This document shows positions 52,348 to 61,972 of a stretch of 64,000 bases of DNA, one piece after another (position 1 is the stretch's first letter; each line of letters begins with the position of its first letter). Made by a program: the position numbers and the translations under genes. Where the stretch lies: assembly GCA_902595555.1 (NCBI GenBank), contig CACJQM010000002.1:124001-188000 (forward strand), written 5' to 3'. Under the pieces are notes generated by a model. The model ran no database searches. It was not told the origin of the DNA and saw only the letters and a list, made by a program, of their open reading frames with translations. The DNA is from an uncultured Bacteroidota bacterium. GTDB lineage: Bacteria > Bacteroidota > Bacteroidia > Flavobacteriales > Flavobacteriaceae.

Positions 52348-54750
52348 ATGAACATATTAAGATGTGAGTTTATTGGCGAAGCTGTGCGAGTTAAAAACAT
52401 TCTCCTTTTCTTTTTTCTATTAATACCAACAATAATTTTTGGACAGGATATAAATATTCAATCTTTAAAATCAATGAATGATGAAGATTTGAAAACATAT
52501 CTCAATCAGGCGCAACAAAAAGGATACTCGTTAGATCAAATAAAAATAATAGCAAAAGCACAGGGGGTTTCAGATTTTGAAATCGCTGAGCTTGAAAGAA
52601 GAGTTGAGGATTTTGGATTAAATGGGGTAACAAATGATACATTTGAAACGAAAGGTGTCAGCACCTCAATGTTTGGTTTAACAGAAAATAGTGAGCCTGA
52701 AGAAGCCATTTCCCCCGATGAGATTATTTTCGGGTCATCTTTTTTTAACAATCCCAAAATTAGCTCTGCGCCAAGCTTAAACTTAGCAACTCCTGAGTCT
52801 TATGAAATTGGGCCAGGAGATGAATTAGCTATAAGTATTTGGGGTGCTGCACAAAATGAATATACTTCTAAAATTACTCGAGAGGGCTATTTAAAAATTG
52901 AAAGGATTGGCCCTGTTTACTTGAGTGGATTGACAGTTGCTCAAGCTAAATACAAATTAAAAGACAAACTATCTAAAATATATTCAGGAATAAATTCTAA
53001 CTTCAATAAAGTCTTTTTTGATCTTACGCTACTAAATAGCAGATCTATTGTTGTTAATATTGCTGGAAACGTAGTTGGCCCTGGCACATACACTCTATCG
53101 TCTTTAGCTAATCCTTTGAACGCTTTATATGCAGCTGGTGGCCCTAATAAAAATGGGTCTTACAGAGAAATTGCAGTTATTCGAGGAGGAAAGGAAGTTC
53201 ACTCAATTGATTTATATGATTATTTTATTAAGGGTGATTTAAAAAGTTTTTCATTGAGAGATCAGGATATAATTCTTGTTCCTTCATACAAAAATCGAAT
53301 CTTTTTGAGTGGAGAATTTAAAACAATTGGTCTATTTGAATTAAAAGACAGTGAATCAATTTCAGACTTGCTACTTTACAGTGGCGGAATTAGCAGTAAA
53401 GGATTGAAAAATCAAATTTATTTGGAAAGGATTGATGGGCTCTCTAAATCTGTGAGTACTGTTGAGAAAAAAAACTTTAGAGAATTTATTTTAAATGATG
53501 GTGACATTGTAGAGGCTAGAGAGGTAGGGGATGAAATTAAAAATATGGTTTCTATTGAGGGGGCGGTAGTTATTCCAGGACGATATGAGTTAAATAAAAA
53601 CTTAAGCGTTAGGTCTCTTATTAAGTCAGCAGGTGGGTTTAAAGAGAATGCCTTAAGAACGAGGGGATATATAATTAGAGAGATTGACGGATTTCCACAA
53701 GAGGCTAAAACAGTTGACTTAGAAAAGGCTTTAAGTCTTGACCAAAATTACACCCTAAGAAATAACGACAAACTTATTATTGCCTCGACTGAAGAGTTGT
53801 CTGGATCCAAATCGGTATCGATCAGTGGTGAAATTAATGATGGTGGTGATTATCCTTTTTTTAAAGGAATGACGGTTATAGATTTGATTTTAATGTCTAG
53901 CGGCGTTACAGAAAAAGGCTCTTTTGAGGATATTACTATCTATAGATCAACATATGATAAAACACAATTAAACCCTGTCGAAACAATTAACGTTTCCCTA
54001 AATGAAGGCTATAGTAATTTAATTTCTGATCAAAATATTGAGCTTCTTGAAAATGACCTTGTAATTATTAGGTCTAAGCTTGGTTATCAATCAAAAGAGT
54101 TTGTTTCAGTTTCTGGCCTTGTTAAAAAACCCGGAAACTATGCTATAAAATCAAACGAATACTCTGTCTTTGATTTAATAAAGGATTTTGAGGGTTTTTT
54201 ACCTAATGCCCAATTAAAAGGAATAAAACTAAAGCGAAAAGTTGAAAATGCAGAAATTGAAAAGTTAATTGATGGGGCAGATAGTGAAAATACAGATGAA
54301 ACGATTGAATTGAGTGATTTCATTGAAATAGGTTTAAATATAGACAGGGTTATTAAATCTAATGGACGTTTGAATGAATATAACTTAACGCTGAAATCAG
54401 GTGATGAAATAATCGTTCCTAAGACAGATAACTCTGTTGAGATTTCAGGTGAGGTTCAAAAAGCTACAGCTGTGTCTTACAAAAAAGGTTTAACGACAAG
54501 TGCCGCAATTAACGCTGCAGGTGGGTTTGGATTAGACGCAAAAAAATCTCGTGTTTATGTTGTTTATCAAAACGGAAGCATTAAGAGCACTAAGTCTTTT
54601 TTAATTTTTAGAAAATATCCTAAACTTTTACCAGGCTCAAAAGTATTTGTTCCAAAAAAAGCGGAAAACAACAATAAGGCTAGTGTGGGAGAAATTGTTG
54701 GCTATACAACTAGTTTAGTTTCTATAATAGCCTTGATTAAATCATTATAA
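52348..54750 (+). CDS. Wza-like polysaccharide export protein with SLBB repeats
   Basis: An 800-residue exported protein (signal NILLFFFLLIPTIIFGQ). A helical lead is followed by the Poly_export domain starting near residue 152 (SYEIGPGDELAISIWG). Several SLBB-type repeats follow, recognised by Gly-rich turns such as VVGPGTYTL, VVIPGRYEL and GLVKKPGNYAI. A C-terminal hydrophobic segment (about 780-797) ends it. It would form the outer-membrane or periplasmic channel for a surface polysaccharide. The alternative start (GTG at 52384) would shorten the lead. Confidence 0.92.
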   Translation: MNILRCEFIGEAVRVKNILLFFFLLIPTIIFGQDINIQSLKSMNDEDLKTYLNQAQQKGYSLDQIKIIAKAQGVSDFEIAELERRVEDFGLNGVTNDTFETKGVSTSMFGLTENSEPEEAISPDEIIFGSSFFNNPKISSAPSLNLATPESYEIGPGDELAISIWGAAQNEYTSKITREGYLKIERIGPVYLSGLTVAQAKYKLKDKLSKIYSGINSNFNKVFFDLTLLNSRSIVVNIAGNVVGPGTYTLSSLANPLNALYAAGGPNKNGSYREIAVIRGGKEVHSIDLYDYFIKGDLKSFSLRDQDIILVPSYKNRIFLSGEFKTIGLFELKDSESISDLLLYSGGISSKGLKNQIYLERIDGLSKSVSTVEKKNFREFILNDGDIVEAREVGDEIKNMVSIEGAVVIPGRYELNKNLSVRSLIKSAGGFKENALRTRGYIIREIDGFPQEAKTVDLEKALSLDQNYTLRNNDKLIIASTEELSGSKSVSISGEINDGGDYPFFKGMTVIDLILMSSGVTEKGSFEDITIYRSTYDKTQLNPVETINVSLNEGYSNLISDQNIELLENDLVIIRSKLGYQSKEFVSVSGLVKKPGNYAIKSNEYSVFDLIKDFEGFLPNAQLKGIKLKRKVENAEIEKLIDGADSENTDETIELSDFIEIGLNIDRVIKSNGRLNEYNLTLKSGDEIIVPKTDNSVEISGEVQKATAVSYKKGLTTSAAINAAGGFGLDAKKSRVYVVYQNGSIKSTKSFLIFRKYPKLLPGSKVFVPKKAENNNKASVGEIVGYTTSLVSIIALIKSL

Positions 54751-54751
54751 A

Positions 54752-55744
54752 ATGGAGAATAGTTCCGATGAAATAGATGTAATAGGGCTATTAAAAACAG
54801 CTTGGAATGGAAGAAAACAAATAATAATAATATCGTTTGTTTTTGTATTAGTTGGTGTTGCTGCTGCTTTGCTTTCCCCTGTTGTTTATTCCTCAAGCAC
54901 AACATTTATTAATAGCCAAACTGAATCTTCTTCTGCTTCAGGATTAAGTGGAGTTGCTTCTATTGTTGGTATAAATCTTGGCGGCATTAGCTCTGGAAGT
55001 GAAATTCCGCCAACAATGTATCCTCAAATAGCAGAAAGTGTACAGTTTAAAAGAGGTTTGTTAAACAGCTATATTGATGAAAAAGAACAAATTAAGCTTG
55101 AGGACTTTTTAGCAGATTACAATGCCATTGAAAAATCATCAGCTGAAAATAACAACAAGTTATTTATCTCTGAATATGAGAATAGATTATTTGATCTTAT
55201 AATTGATATTATTTCAATTAGTGTAAATCAAAAAGACGGATTTGTTACAATATCAGCTAAAATGCCAAAAAGCGAATACGCAGCAAATACATGCATAAAT
55301 GCAAGAGAGATTTTACAAGAAACTGTGATTAGCACTAGAATCAAAAGTGCTAAACAGAAGCTTGAATACAGTGAAAAGCAGCTTGTTTCAAAAAGAGTTG
55401 AGTTTGAAGAAATACAAAATAAATTGGCTTATTTTAATGACTCTAATTTAAATTTAGTTACTTCTTCAGTTATAAATGAAAGAGAAAAACTAGAGGCTGA
55501 GTTTCAAATAATTAATGCGGTAATGATTGAGCTATCAAAACAGGTCGAGCAAAGAAAGCTTCAAGTCAGTGAGGACACACCTGTTTTTTCTATTTTAAAG
55601 GAGGCTAGTATGCCAGTTAAAAGATCCTCACCTCAAAGAACCCAAATGGTCTTAATTTTTGGATTTATTGGATTAGTAACATCAATTTCATATACGCTTG
55701 TTAAAAGCCCTGTATCGCAGATTTTAAAAGAACTTAATTCCTAA
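54752..55744 (+). CDS. Wzz-like chain length determinant protein
   Basis: A 330-residue inner-membrane protein with an N-terminal helix (about residues 25-45) and a C-terminal helix (about 300-318) around a periplasmic coiled coil, the Wzz/PCP fold. The Wzz Pro-rich motif after the coil is PVKRSSPQRTQM. It has no tyrosine-kinase domain. It sets polysaccharide chain length and joins the Wza-like channel to synthesis. It starts one base after the export gene; its end overlaps the convergent propeller gene by 11 bases. Confidence 0.88.
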   Translation: MENSSDEIDVIGLLKTAWNGRKQIIIISFVFVLVGVAAALLSPVVYSSSTTFINSQTESSSASGLSGVASIVGINLGGISSGSEIPPTMYPQIAESVQFKRGLLNSYIDEKEQIKLEDFLADYNAIEKSSAENNNKLFISEYENRLFDLIIDIISISVNQKDGFVTISAKMPKSEYAANTCINAREILQETVISTRIKSAKQKLEYSEKQLVSKRVEFEEIQNKLAYFNDSNLNLVTSSVINEREKLEAEFQIINAVMIELSKQVEQRKLQVSEDTPVFSILKEASMPVKRSSPQRTQMVLIFGFIGLVTSISYTLVKSPVSQILKELNS

Positions 55745-57131
55745 AAAGAAAAGTATAAAAACTTATTTTTTTCTTTATTATTGAAGAATCGGCCTTATAT
55801 GCTTTAATACGATTGTCCTCAGGTAATTTAGTTTCAATTATACATTTTTTATTATTTGTAAGCATGAAAAGTTTTTCGTTTAAATCTCCAACGAGCTTAT
55901 TTCTAAGAGCCGTAAAGTGTGACTTGGCAAATTGTTGATCAGATATTATGCTATTAACTTGAGGGGCAGTAATGAATGGTTTTTCGGACAAATATGAGAT
56001 TAACGATTGTTCATTTTTTGTTATTAAAACTGAATCATTATTAAAATATATGTTGTTTTCATCATAAAGAATTAAACCTTTAATGAAGTCTTTAAAAGAA
56101 AACATCTTTAAAATAATCCAAAAAACAAAGGCAATTAAAAAAACAAATAAAATATACTGTGTTACTGAAATTCTAGATTCATTTATAATTAATGGAAAGG
56201 TTTCTGAATTAAATTCATTATCAATTGAAGCGATGTCAATTAAGTTTAAAAGTTTTTCACCATTTAAATCAGAAATATAATATAGTTTTTGATCATCTAT
56301 AAAGGATGGGTACTTATTATCGACACCTGAAAAAGCCTTTCCTCTTGAATAATTGGTAAAGGTTAGGTTTTCAAAATCGATTTTGGTTAAATGTTTATTA
56401 TTAACAATTAGAATATTGTCATCTATTTTTGGATATGAAAAGAGTGTATACTTAGGGGTGATACTAGGGTTTAGTTTGCCAACACTAACAAACTCTTTTT
56501 CTATAAAATCAAAATAAAAAACATCAGAAAAAGACTCGTCTTGGTTTGTTGATCCTGCTGCGCCGGATCTTCCGCCTAAAACATATAGCTTGTCATTAAT
56601 AATATTATATATTGGCTTCCATCTACCCTCGGGCGTGTATTTGCTGTCATTGTATAACAAGTCCCATTGACTGATGTTTTCATCAAAAAAAGTTATAAAG
56701 CTTTTAAAAGACCAAAAACCATAGCCACCATAAATATGAATTTTATTGTTATAAATAAATCTAGCGCCCCCAAATTGGTTTTTGTGAAGGCTAGAATTAT
56801 CTATTCTTTCAAAAGTATTGTTGCGGTAAATAAATACTGGGCCTGCTCCATTTGAAACAATGTATAGTTTGTTTGAATTTATTATAGTAAAAAAATTGGC
56901 GTGGTTTAATACATCTATTTCGTTTATTTCTTTTTTAAAAGATTTATCAGCAAAAGGAGTGTATTCCCATTTTAATTTAAATTCAAAAATCCCATTTGTT
57001 GTTATAATGATGGGGGACTTATTAACTGATTGGGAAAATAAAAAATTTTGCACACTATCATTAATTGGTAGTCTTGTCTGAGAAAACAAAACATTACAAG
57101 AGATTACTAAGAAAAAACACAAATTTCTCAC
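55734..57131 (-). CDS. Propeller-TM-winged-helix-like protein A
   Basis: A 465-residue protein with a signal peptide (residues 1-17) and a repeat-rich region (about 20-320). Kelch-type strands there include IYGGYGFW, KLYVLGGRSG and KLYYISDLN. One transmembrane helix spans about 323-343, and a cytoplasmic tail (about 350-465) follows. The tail (NEQSLISYLSEKPFITAPQ, then ALRNKLVGDLNEKL) has a helix-turn-helix-like spacing ending in a basic region. It is paralogous to 58184-59533: both share RID-x-S, NQ-x-GA and GGYGFW-x2-KS. Possibly a one-component envelope sensor; function unknown. Confidence 0.8.
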   Translation of the reverse strand: MRNLCFFLVISCNVLFSQTRLPINDSVQNFLFSQSVNKSPIIITTNGIFEFKLKWEYTPFADKSFKKEINEIDVLNHANFFTIINSNKLYIVSNGAGPVFIYRNNTFERIDNSSLHKNQFGGARFIYNNKIHIYGGYGFWSFKSFITFFDENISQWDLLYNDSKYTPEGRWKPIYNIINDKLYVLGGRSGAAGSTNQDESFSDVFYFDFIEKEFVSVGKLNPSITPKYTLFSYPKIDDNILIVNNKHLTKIDFENLTFTNYSRGKAFSGVDNKYPSFIDDQKLYYISDLNGEKLLNLIDIASIDNEFNSETFPLIINESRISVTQYILFVFLIAFVFWIILKMFSFKDFIKGLILYDENNIYFNNDSVLITKNEQSLISYLSEKPFITAPQVNSIISDQQFAKSHFTALRNKLVGDLNEKLFMLTNNKKCIIETKLPEDNRIKAYKADSSIIKKKISFYTFLFRN

Positions 57132-57151
57132 TCTTTCTAAAATAATAAATT

Positions 57152-58183
57152 TTGAACATTGAATTAGTTTTATTGGTGGTTTTATTTGGCGTCATTGGTT
57201 TCTTTGGCTCCTATTATTTAAACGGGTATTTGTACAATGCTTTTAGGCAAAATAAAATGTATGACCCAATAGTTTCAAGATCATCACATAAAGAAAAAGC
57301 GACAAGGTCAGGTGGTATGGCTTTGTTTTTTACTTTCTGCGTATGTTATGGGTTTGGGAAAGCTGTGTTTGCTATGAGCGTTGACCTGTATGCTTTAATC
57401 TCTTTTATATTCGTGGCATTAACAGGGATGGCAGATGATTTCTTCTCTATAAAATATCGTGAAAAGTTCTTTTTACAGCTTTTTGCAGCTATAGTTCTAC
57501 TCCAAAGTGGTGTTTATATAGATTCCTTTCATGGGGTTTTTGGTGTTTATGAAATCCCCTTATGGGCATCGTATATGGTTTCTGTTTTTGTGTTTATTGT
57601 GATTGTAAATGCTTTTAATTTAATTGACGGGATAGATGGTTTAGCTGCTTTACTCTCTGTTAAATTTTTTGTTTTAATAGCAGGAATAATAGCTGTAACA
57701 TCATCCGAGATGAATTTGGTCATTCCATCAATTGTTGGGGCTATAACCGGCTTTTTGTTCTTTAATTTTAATCCTTCAAAAAAAGTTTTTCTTGGAGATA
57801 CCGGGGCTCTTCTTTTAGGTTCGGTGATAGCTTTTTTTGTTTTTTATATTCTTGATAATGACAATTTTATAATTACAGACCCTTTAATAAGAAGGCCATT
57901 GCTGGTTGTTTTATTAATTATATACCCATTAGCTGATACCCTTAGGGCTTCTTTAATAAGGATGTATAAAGGGCAGTCTCCTTTTTTAGCTGATAGGGTT
58001 CATTTACATCACAGGTTAATTGATAAGGGTATGTCGCATTGGGGCGCCTCAACAAGTATATTAATTATGTCTGTGTCAGTGGTGGTTCTAGGCTTTATTT
58101 TATCCTCTTATTTTTCGCTCACATTGTGTTGCATTATAATTTTTATTTATCTATTTATGTTATATTATCTATTTTTCAATTAG
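57152..58183 (+). CDS. WecA/MraY-family lipid-phosphate sugar transferase
   Basis: A 343-residue membrane protein with about ten helices. Catalytic motifs of the family are all present: GMADDFFSI with the Asp pair, FNLIDGIDGLAA, FNFNPSKKVFLGDTGALLLGS and the C-terminal HLHHRLID. It starts glycan synthesis by loading a sugar phosphate onto undecaprenyl phosphate in the inner membrane. The start is a TTG at 57152, leaving only 20 bases to the divergent propeller gene, so the promoters must overlap coding sequence. It is followed directly by a second propeller protein. Confidence 0.93.
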   Translation: MNIELVLLVVLFGVIGFFGSYYLNGYLYNAFRQNKMYDPIVSRSSHKEKATRSGGMALFFTFCVCYGFGKAVFAMSVDLYALISFIFVALTGMADDFFSIKYREKFFLQLFAAIVLLQSGVYIDSFHGVFGVYEIPLWASYMVSVFVFIVIVNAFNLIDGIDGLAALLSVKFFVLIAGIIAVTSSEMNLVIPSIVGAITGFLFFNFNPSKKVFLGDTGALLLGSVIAFFVFYILDNDNFIITDPLIRRPLLVVLLIIYPLADTLRASLIRMYKGQSPFLADRVHLHHRLIDKGMSHWGASTSILIMSVSVVVLGFILSSYFSLTLCCIIIFIYLFMLYYLFFN

Positions 58184-59533
58184 ATGAGGGCTTTTTTACT
58201 TTTTTTATTTTTTAGTGTAAGCTTGTTTTGTCAAAAGTTAGATAGCTCTGATTTTTTGATACTGGAAGGTGAAAATCCTAATTACTACTATGTATTAACA
58301 AATGACGGTTATTATATTTCCGAAAATTCCGACAATTTTATTTTTAAAAACTATTCTGAGTCACTTCCAAAGTCTTTAAACGTTGATATTAATACACTAT
58401 TGCCTATAACCCACAAATCTAAAAACTATCTTTTATACCCGGGTGGTGGGTTATTGTACTTATTTGAAAATGGAGCAGTAAAAAGAATTGATAGATCATT
58501 CCCTCATAGGAACCAATATGGTGCTTATTTCTTTTCTCATAAAGACAACCTATATTTAATTGGCGGTTATGGTTTTTGGCAAACAAAATCCATAATCACA
58601 AAATTTAACTTTAATAGTGGGGATTGGGAAATCGTAACTGCTTTTGGTCAATCTCCAGATGGAATTGATCAAGGGACTTTTTTTATCAAAGACGACAATT
58701 TGTATGTTTTTGATTTTCTAACAAGAGCATCCAATAATCAAAAAGAAAAAAGGAATGACAACCTTTATGTTTTAAATCTTGAAAGCTTTGTTTGGAAAAA
58801 ACTTGGCGTAACTAATCCGTTAATAAGGTCTGAAAATCAATTTAAAGGTGCTAAAAGGTTTTTTACATTTAACGACAAGTTGCTCTTTAGCTATCTTGAT
58901 AACCCTGAGTTTTATCTGGCTGATTTTGTAAGTAATACATTAAAAAAAGTTAAAGATGAAGTCTTGTTTTATAAATCTGGCGGGCATTCTGTTATCAAAA
59001 AAAATAATTTAATTGGTGCGGTACAAAACAGTTTAACAGGTGAAATAACTATTGAATCTTTTAACATTTCCTCTTTGATTTCAAATGAGGCAGATAGTGC
59101 GTTGTACTTGTACAGGGACACGGAAGAGTTCTATAATTATATCTATTTTGCTCTTTCCTTTTTGGCAATATTAATTGTTGTTTTGATGGTTTACTATAAA
59201 AGAGTTGCGCAAACTTATTTGCTTGATGAAAATACAATATCAATTTCTGGATTGTCTAAAAGTATAAGTGAAAAAGAACAGAAAATCTTACGCTTATTCA
59301 TTAAAAAAAGAAGTGTTCCAAACTCTGATATAATGAATTTATTTTTGGAGAAAAATAAGACCAAGGATTTTGCTGTAAAAAAGAAAAACAAAACAATTGT
59401 TTCTTTAAATGAAAAGCTGTTATCGGTTTTTAAAATTGAATTCATAAGTAAGAAAAAATCAAAATCTGATTCTAGACAACTAACTTATTTTCTGAATAAA
59501 AAAATTCGAATAGTAGAAGATGGTGCTATTTAG
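58184..59533 (+). CDS. Propeller-TM-winged-helix-like protein B
   Basis: A 449-residue protein with the same layout as protein A. It has a signal peptide (LLFLFFSVSLFCQ), a propeller-like region (about 20-310) with IGGYGFWQTKS, a transmembrane helix (about 318-337) and a cytoplasmic tail (about 345-449). The tail contains SISEKEQKILRLFIKKR, then SVPNSDIMNLF and VSLNEKLL, which resembles the spacing of winged-helix DNA-binding domains. It starts at the stop of the WecA-like gene without a gap. Similarity to A is in both halves, so the fusion is ancestral. No close named family is recognised. Confidence 0.8.
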   Translation: MRAFLLFLFFSVSLFCQKLDSSDFLILEGENPNYYYVLTNDGYYISENSDNFIFKNYSESLPKSLNVDINTLLPITHKSKNYLLYPGGGLLYLFENGAVKRIDRSFPHRNQYGAYFFSHKDNLYLIGGYGFWQTKSIITKFNFNSGDWEIVTAFGQSPDGIDQGTFFIKDDNLYVFDFLTRASNNQKEKRNDNLYVLNLESFVWKKLGVTNPLIRSENQFKGAKRFFTFNDKLLFSYLDNPEFYLADFVSNTLKKVKDEVLFYKSGGHSVIKKNNLIGAVQNSLTGEITIESFNISSLISNEADSALYLYRDTEEFYNYIYFALSFLAILIVVLMVYYKRVAQTYLLDENTISISGLSKSISEKEQKILRLFIKKRSVPNSDIMNLFLEKNKTKDFAVKKKNKTIVSLNEKLLSVFKIEFISKKKSKSDSRQLTYFLNKKIRIVEDGAI

Positions 59534-61022
59534 CAAACTTTTTTAATCCTTTTACATATTCTCTATTATTACAAAGTTTTGGCACTTTGTTTTGTCCCCC
59601 AAATTTTCCTATCGACTTCATATATGAATTAAACCCTCCTTTTTTAACCTCTATTACTTCTAGCCTCTCTAATAGCTTCCCCTTGATTAAATCTTTATAG
59701 TATATGTTTTTTTCTTGCATTTTTTTGTCAAGCAAATAAGAAATCATATCTAAATCAATATTAGAGCTGTTAAATTCAATCCACCATTCATGATGTGAAA
59801 GCCCTTTTTCTGGGCTAATTAAAGGCGCAACTGTAAACTCACTAACCTCTATGTTTTTTTCATAACACAACTCTGAAATTGATTGCTCTACTTCCTCAGA
59901 AATTACATGTTCCCCAAATGCAGAAATAAAATGTTTGTACCTTCCTGTTACTAAAATTTTTGGAGGATTTAGGGATGTAAACTTGATTGTGTCTCCAGTG
60001 TTATATGCCCAAAGTCCCGCATTGGATGTTACAACCAAAATATAATTTACTCCTACTTCCACATTTGTTAAATTATATCTTGTATACTTTTCAGATTCAA
60101 ATTCATTGGTTTTTATAAACTCGTAAAATATGCCTGAATTGTATTGGAGCAATAAAGATTTGTCTTTTTGAGAGTTTTGATAAGCAAAAAAACCCTCAGA
60201 AGCAGGATAATATTCAATTGTATTTATCTTTTTTCCTAATAACTTATTGAAAATTTTTTCGTAGGGTAAAAAATTGACTCCACCATAAACAAATAGGCTC
60301 AAGCCTTTAAATAATTCGGCGATGGTTTTCTTGTTTGATTTTTTTAAAAGAGTTTCAAAGTACATTTGAACCCAAGATGGTATGCCGCCAATTGTAGTCA
60401 TGTTTTCGTTAATAGTTTCATTGCATATTTCATTAACTTTTTTCTCCCAATCCTCTATTGAATTTGTTTTAATAGATGGTAAATTGTTTTTTTTCAAATA
60501 AGAGGGGACATGATGTGCTACAATTCCAGAAAGTCTTCCAATAAGAATTCCATTTATTTCGTCTAGTACAGGGGAGCCTTGTAAAAAGATAGTTTTTCCG
60601 TTTAAAAAACTTGTATCTCCAGTTTCGTAAATGTAAAAAAGAAGTGCGTTTCTAGAGCATAATATATGGTTAGGCATGGACTCATTTGTTATTGGTATGT
60701 GCTTTACCCCACTTGTAGTCCCGGATGTTTTTGCTAAATATTTGGGTTTTCCAGGCCACAAAACATCTTTAATCCCTTTTTTAATTTCATCAATATATTT
60801 CTTGATGTCTTCGTAATCTCTAATTGGAACCTTATCTATATATTCTTCAATAGAATTAATTTTATGAAATTGATGCTCAATCCCAAATTTTGTTTTTTTA
60901 GCTTTATTTATAAGGGTTTTTAATGTGTTTATTTGAATTTTAGCGGCATTAGGGTACGATTTTTTTATTTTATAAACCACAAAAAATGCAAAAATTTTTG
61001 CAAAAATTTTTTTCGCAACCAT
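59526..61022 (-). CDS. GH3 family acyl-adenylating enzyme
   Basis: A 498-residue protein of the GH3 (auxin-responsive promoter) family. Visible motifs are PIRDYEDIKKYI, the ATP-binding AKTSGTTSGVKHIPIT, YYPASEGFFAYQ and the late FISAFGEHVISEEVEQ. In plants these conjugate amino acids to acyl hormones through acyl adenylates; bacterial members likely make an amide or thioester of unknown substrate. It lies two bases after the M23 peptidase gene and overlaps propeller gene B convergently by eight bases. Confidence 0.88.
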   Translation of the reverse strand: MVAKKIFAKIFAFFVVYKIKKSYPNAAKIQINTLKTLINKAKKTKFGIEHQFHKINSIEEYIDKVPIRDYEDIKKYIDEIKKGIKDVLWPGKPKYLAKTSGTTSGVKHIPITNESMPNHILCSRNALLFYIYETGDTSFLNGKTIFLQGSPVLDEINGILIGRLSGIVAHHVPSYLKKNNLPSIKTNSIEDWEKKVNEICNETINENMTTIGGIPSWVQMYFETLLKKSNKKTIAELFKGLSLFVYGGVNFLPYEKIFNKLLGKKINTIEYYPASEGFFAYQNSQKDKSLLLQYNSGIFYEFIKTNEFESEKYTRYNLTNVEVGVNYILVVTSNAGLWAYNTGDTIKFTSLNPPKILVTGRYKHFISAFGEHVISEEVEQSISELCYEKNIEVSEFTVAPLISPEKGLSHHEWWIEFNSSNIDLDMISYLLDKKMQEKNIYYKDLIKGKLLERLEVIEVKKGGFNSYMKSIGKFGGQNKVPKLCNNREYVKGLKKFAK

Positions 61023-61023
61023 G

Positions 61024-61878
61024 TTAAAATTTTATTAAATCTTCTGGGTTTATTGGTCCTTGCAGGTCCCATAGCTCAAAGTGTAAATGAGGGCCGCTTG
61101 TAAACTCCCCTGTATTTCCTGACAAGGCAATTACCTCTCCTGTTTGAACAAAATCTCCTATTTCAACCTTAACAGACTGGTTGTGTTTATAGGTGCTTAT
61201 TAATTCGTTCTTGTGAAAAACAACGACAGTGAAGCCGTAATTTAAGGTCCATTCGGCAAATAAAACAATACCATCATAAACAGCTTTTACAGGGGTTCTT
61301 TCTTTTAAGACGACATCTACACCATAGTGTCCCTTACTAAAATCAAAGCCTTCCGAAATTATACCGCTTGCTGGGCTGATTAGATTGGGAGCAATAAGGG
61401 CATCTTCTTTTTCTATAATATTAAATCTGTCTTCAGCCTCAACTATTTTTCTAAGTATAGAATCCTCAATGTTAATATTAACCTCCAAATCTGTAATGTC
61501 AACTTCTTTTATTTTACTATCCTCATATTGATTGGTAAACTCTTCTCCGTTTATTGTTCTAGAAAATGCTTGTATAAACTGTTCATTCTTCTCAAGCGAA
61601 TTCATTATCGAGTCTAGTTTTTCTAGGTTTTGAACTGCTTGAACTCTAAGTTTTGTTGTGTCATAACCTGGGATATATTCCCTTATTGGAGTATAAAAAA
61701 TCAAAAGGGTTGTAATAAGAATTATGATGAAAGCAACAGAGAATGAAATAAGAAAAATGTTTCTTTTAGAAAGGCTTAGGGCAAACTTTTCCTGATATGA
61801 ATCCTCTTCCACAACGGCAAGCCTGTAGTTTTTGTTTAATACCTTTTTTTGTTTATTTATTTTACCTTTTTCTGGCAT
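61024..61878 (-). CDS. M23 family peptidoglycan metallopeptidase
   Basis: A 284-residue membrane-anchored protein: cytoplasmic lead, one helix (about residues 38-60), a coiled periplasmic part, and an M23 domain with intact zinc ligands (HYGVD and GPHLHFEL). It probably trims peptidoglycan cross-links at the periplasmic side. A promoter-like TATATTTG lies just upstream at 61886-61893. Unlike the EnvC-like protein at 37835-39040, this one keeps its catalytic residues. Confidence 0.92.
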   Translation of the reverse strand: MPEKGKINKQKKVLNKNYRLAVVEEDSYQEKFALSLSKRNIFLISFSVAFIIILITTLLIFYTPIREYIPGYDTTKLRVQAVQNLEKLDSIMNSLEKNEQFIQAFSRTINGEEFTNQYEDSKIKEVDITDLEVNINIEDSILRKIVEAEDRFNIIEKEDALIAPNLISPASGIISEGFDFSKGHYGVDVVLKERTPVKAVYDGIVLFAEWTLNYGFTVVVFHKNELISTYKHNQSVKVEIGDFVQTGEVIALSGNTGEFTSGPHLHFELWDLQGPINPEDLIKF

Positions 61879-61885
61879 AACGAAA

Positions 61886-61893
61886 CAAATATA
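61886..61893 (-). promoter_or_regulatory. Putative -7 element TATATTTG (M23 gene)
   Basis: On the minus strand TATATTTG fits TAnnTTTG and stands seven bases before the ATG at 61878. The gap to the divergent tatA gene is about 94 bases and holds promoter-like boxes in both directions. Confidence 0.35.
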
Positions 61894-61944
61894 ACAATAC
61901 CCTTATTTATTATTTTTAATTTTTATATAGTAGTTTAAATTTTT

Positions 61945-61952
61945 TACATTTG
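61945..61952 (+). promoter_or_regulatory. Putative tatA -7 element TACATTTG
   Basis: TACATTTG fits TAnnTTTG and lies 20 bases before the tatA ATG at 61973. No clear TTG box is found at the usual distance. Confidence 0.4.
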
Positions 61953-61972
61953 TTTAAACTAATAATAACAAT

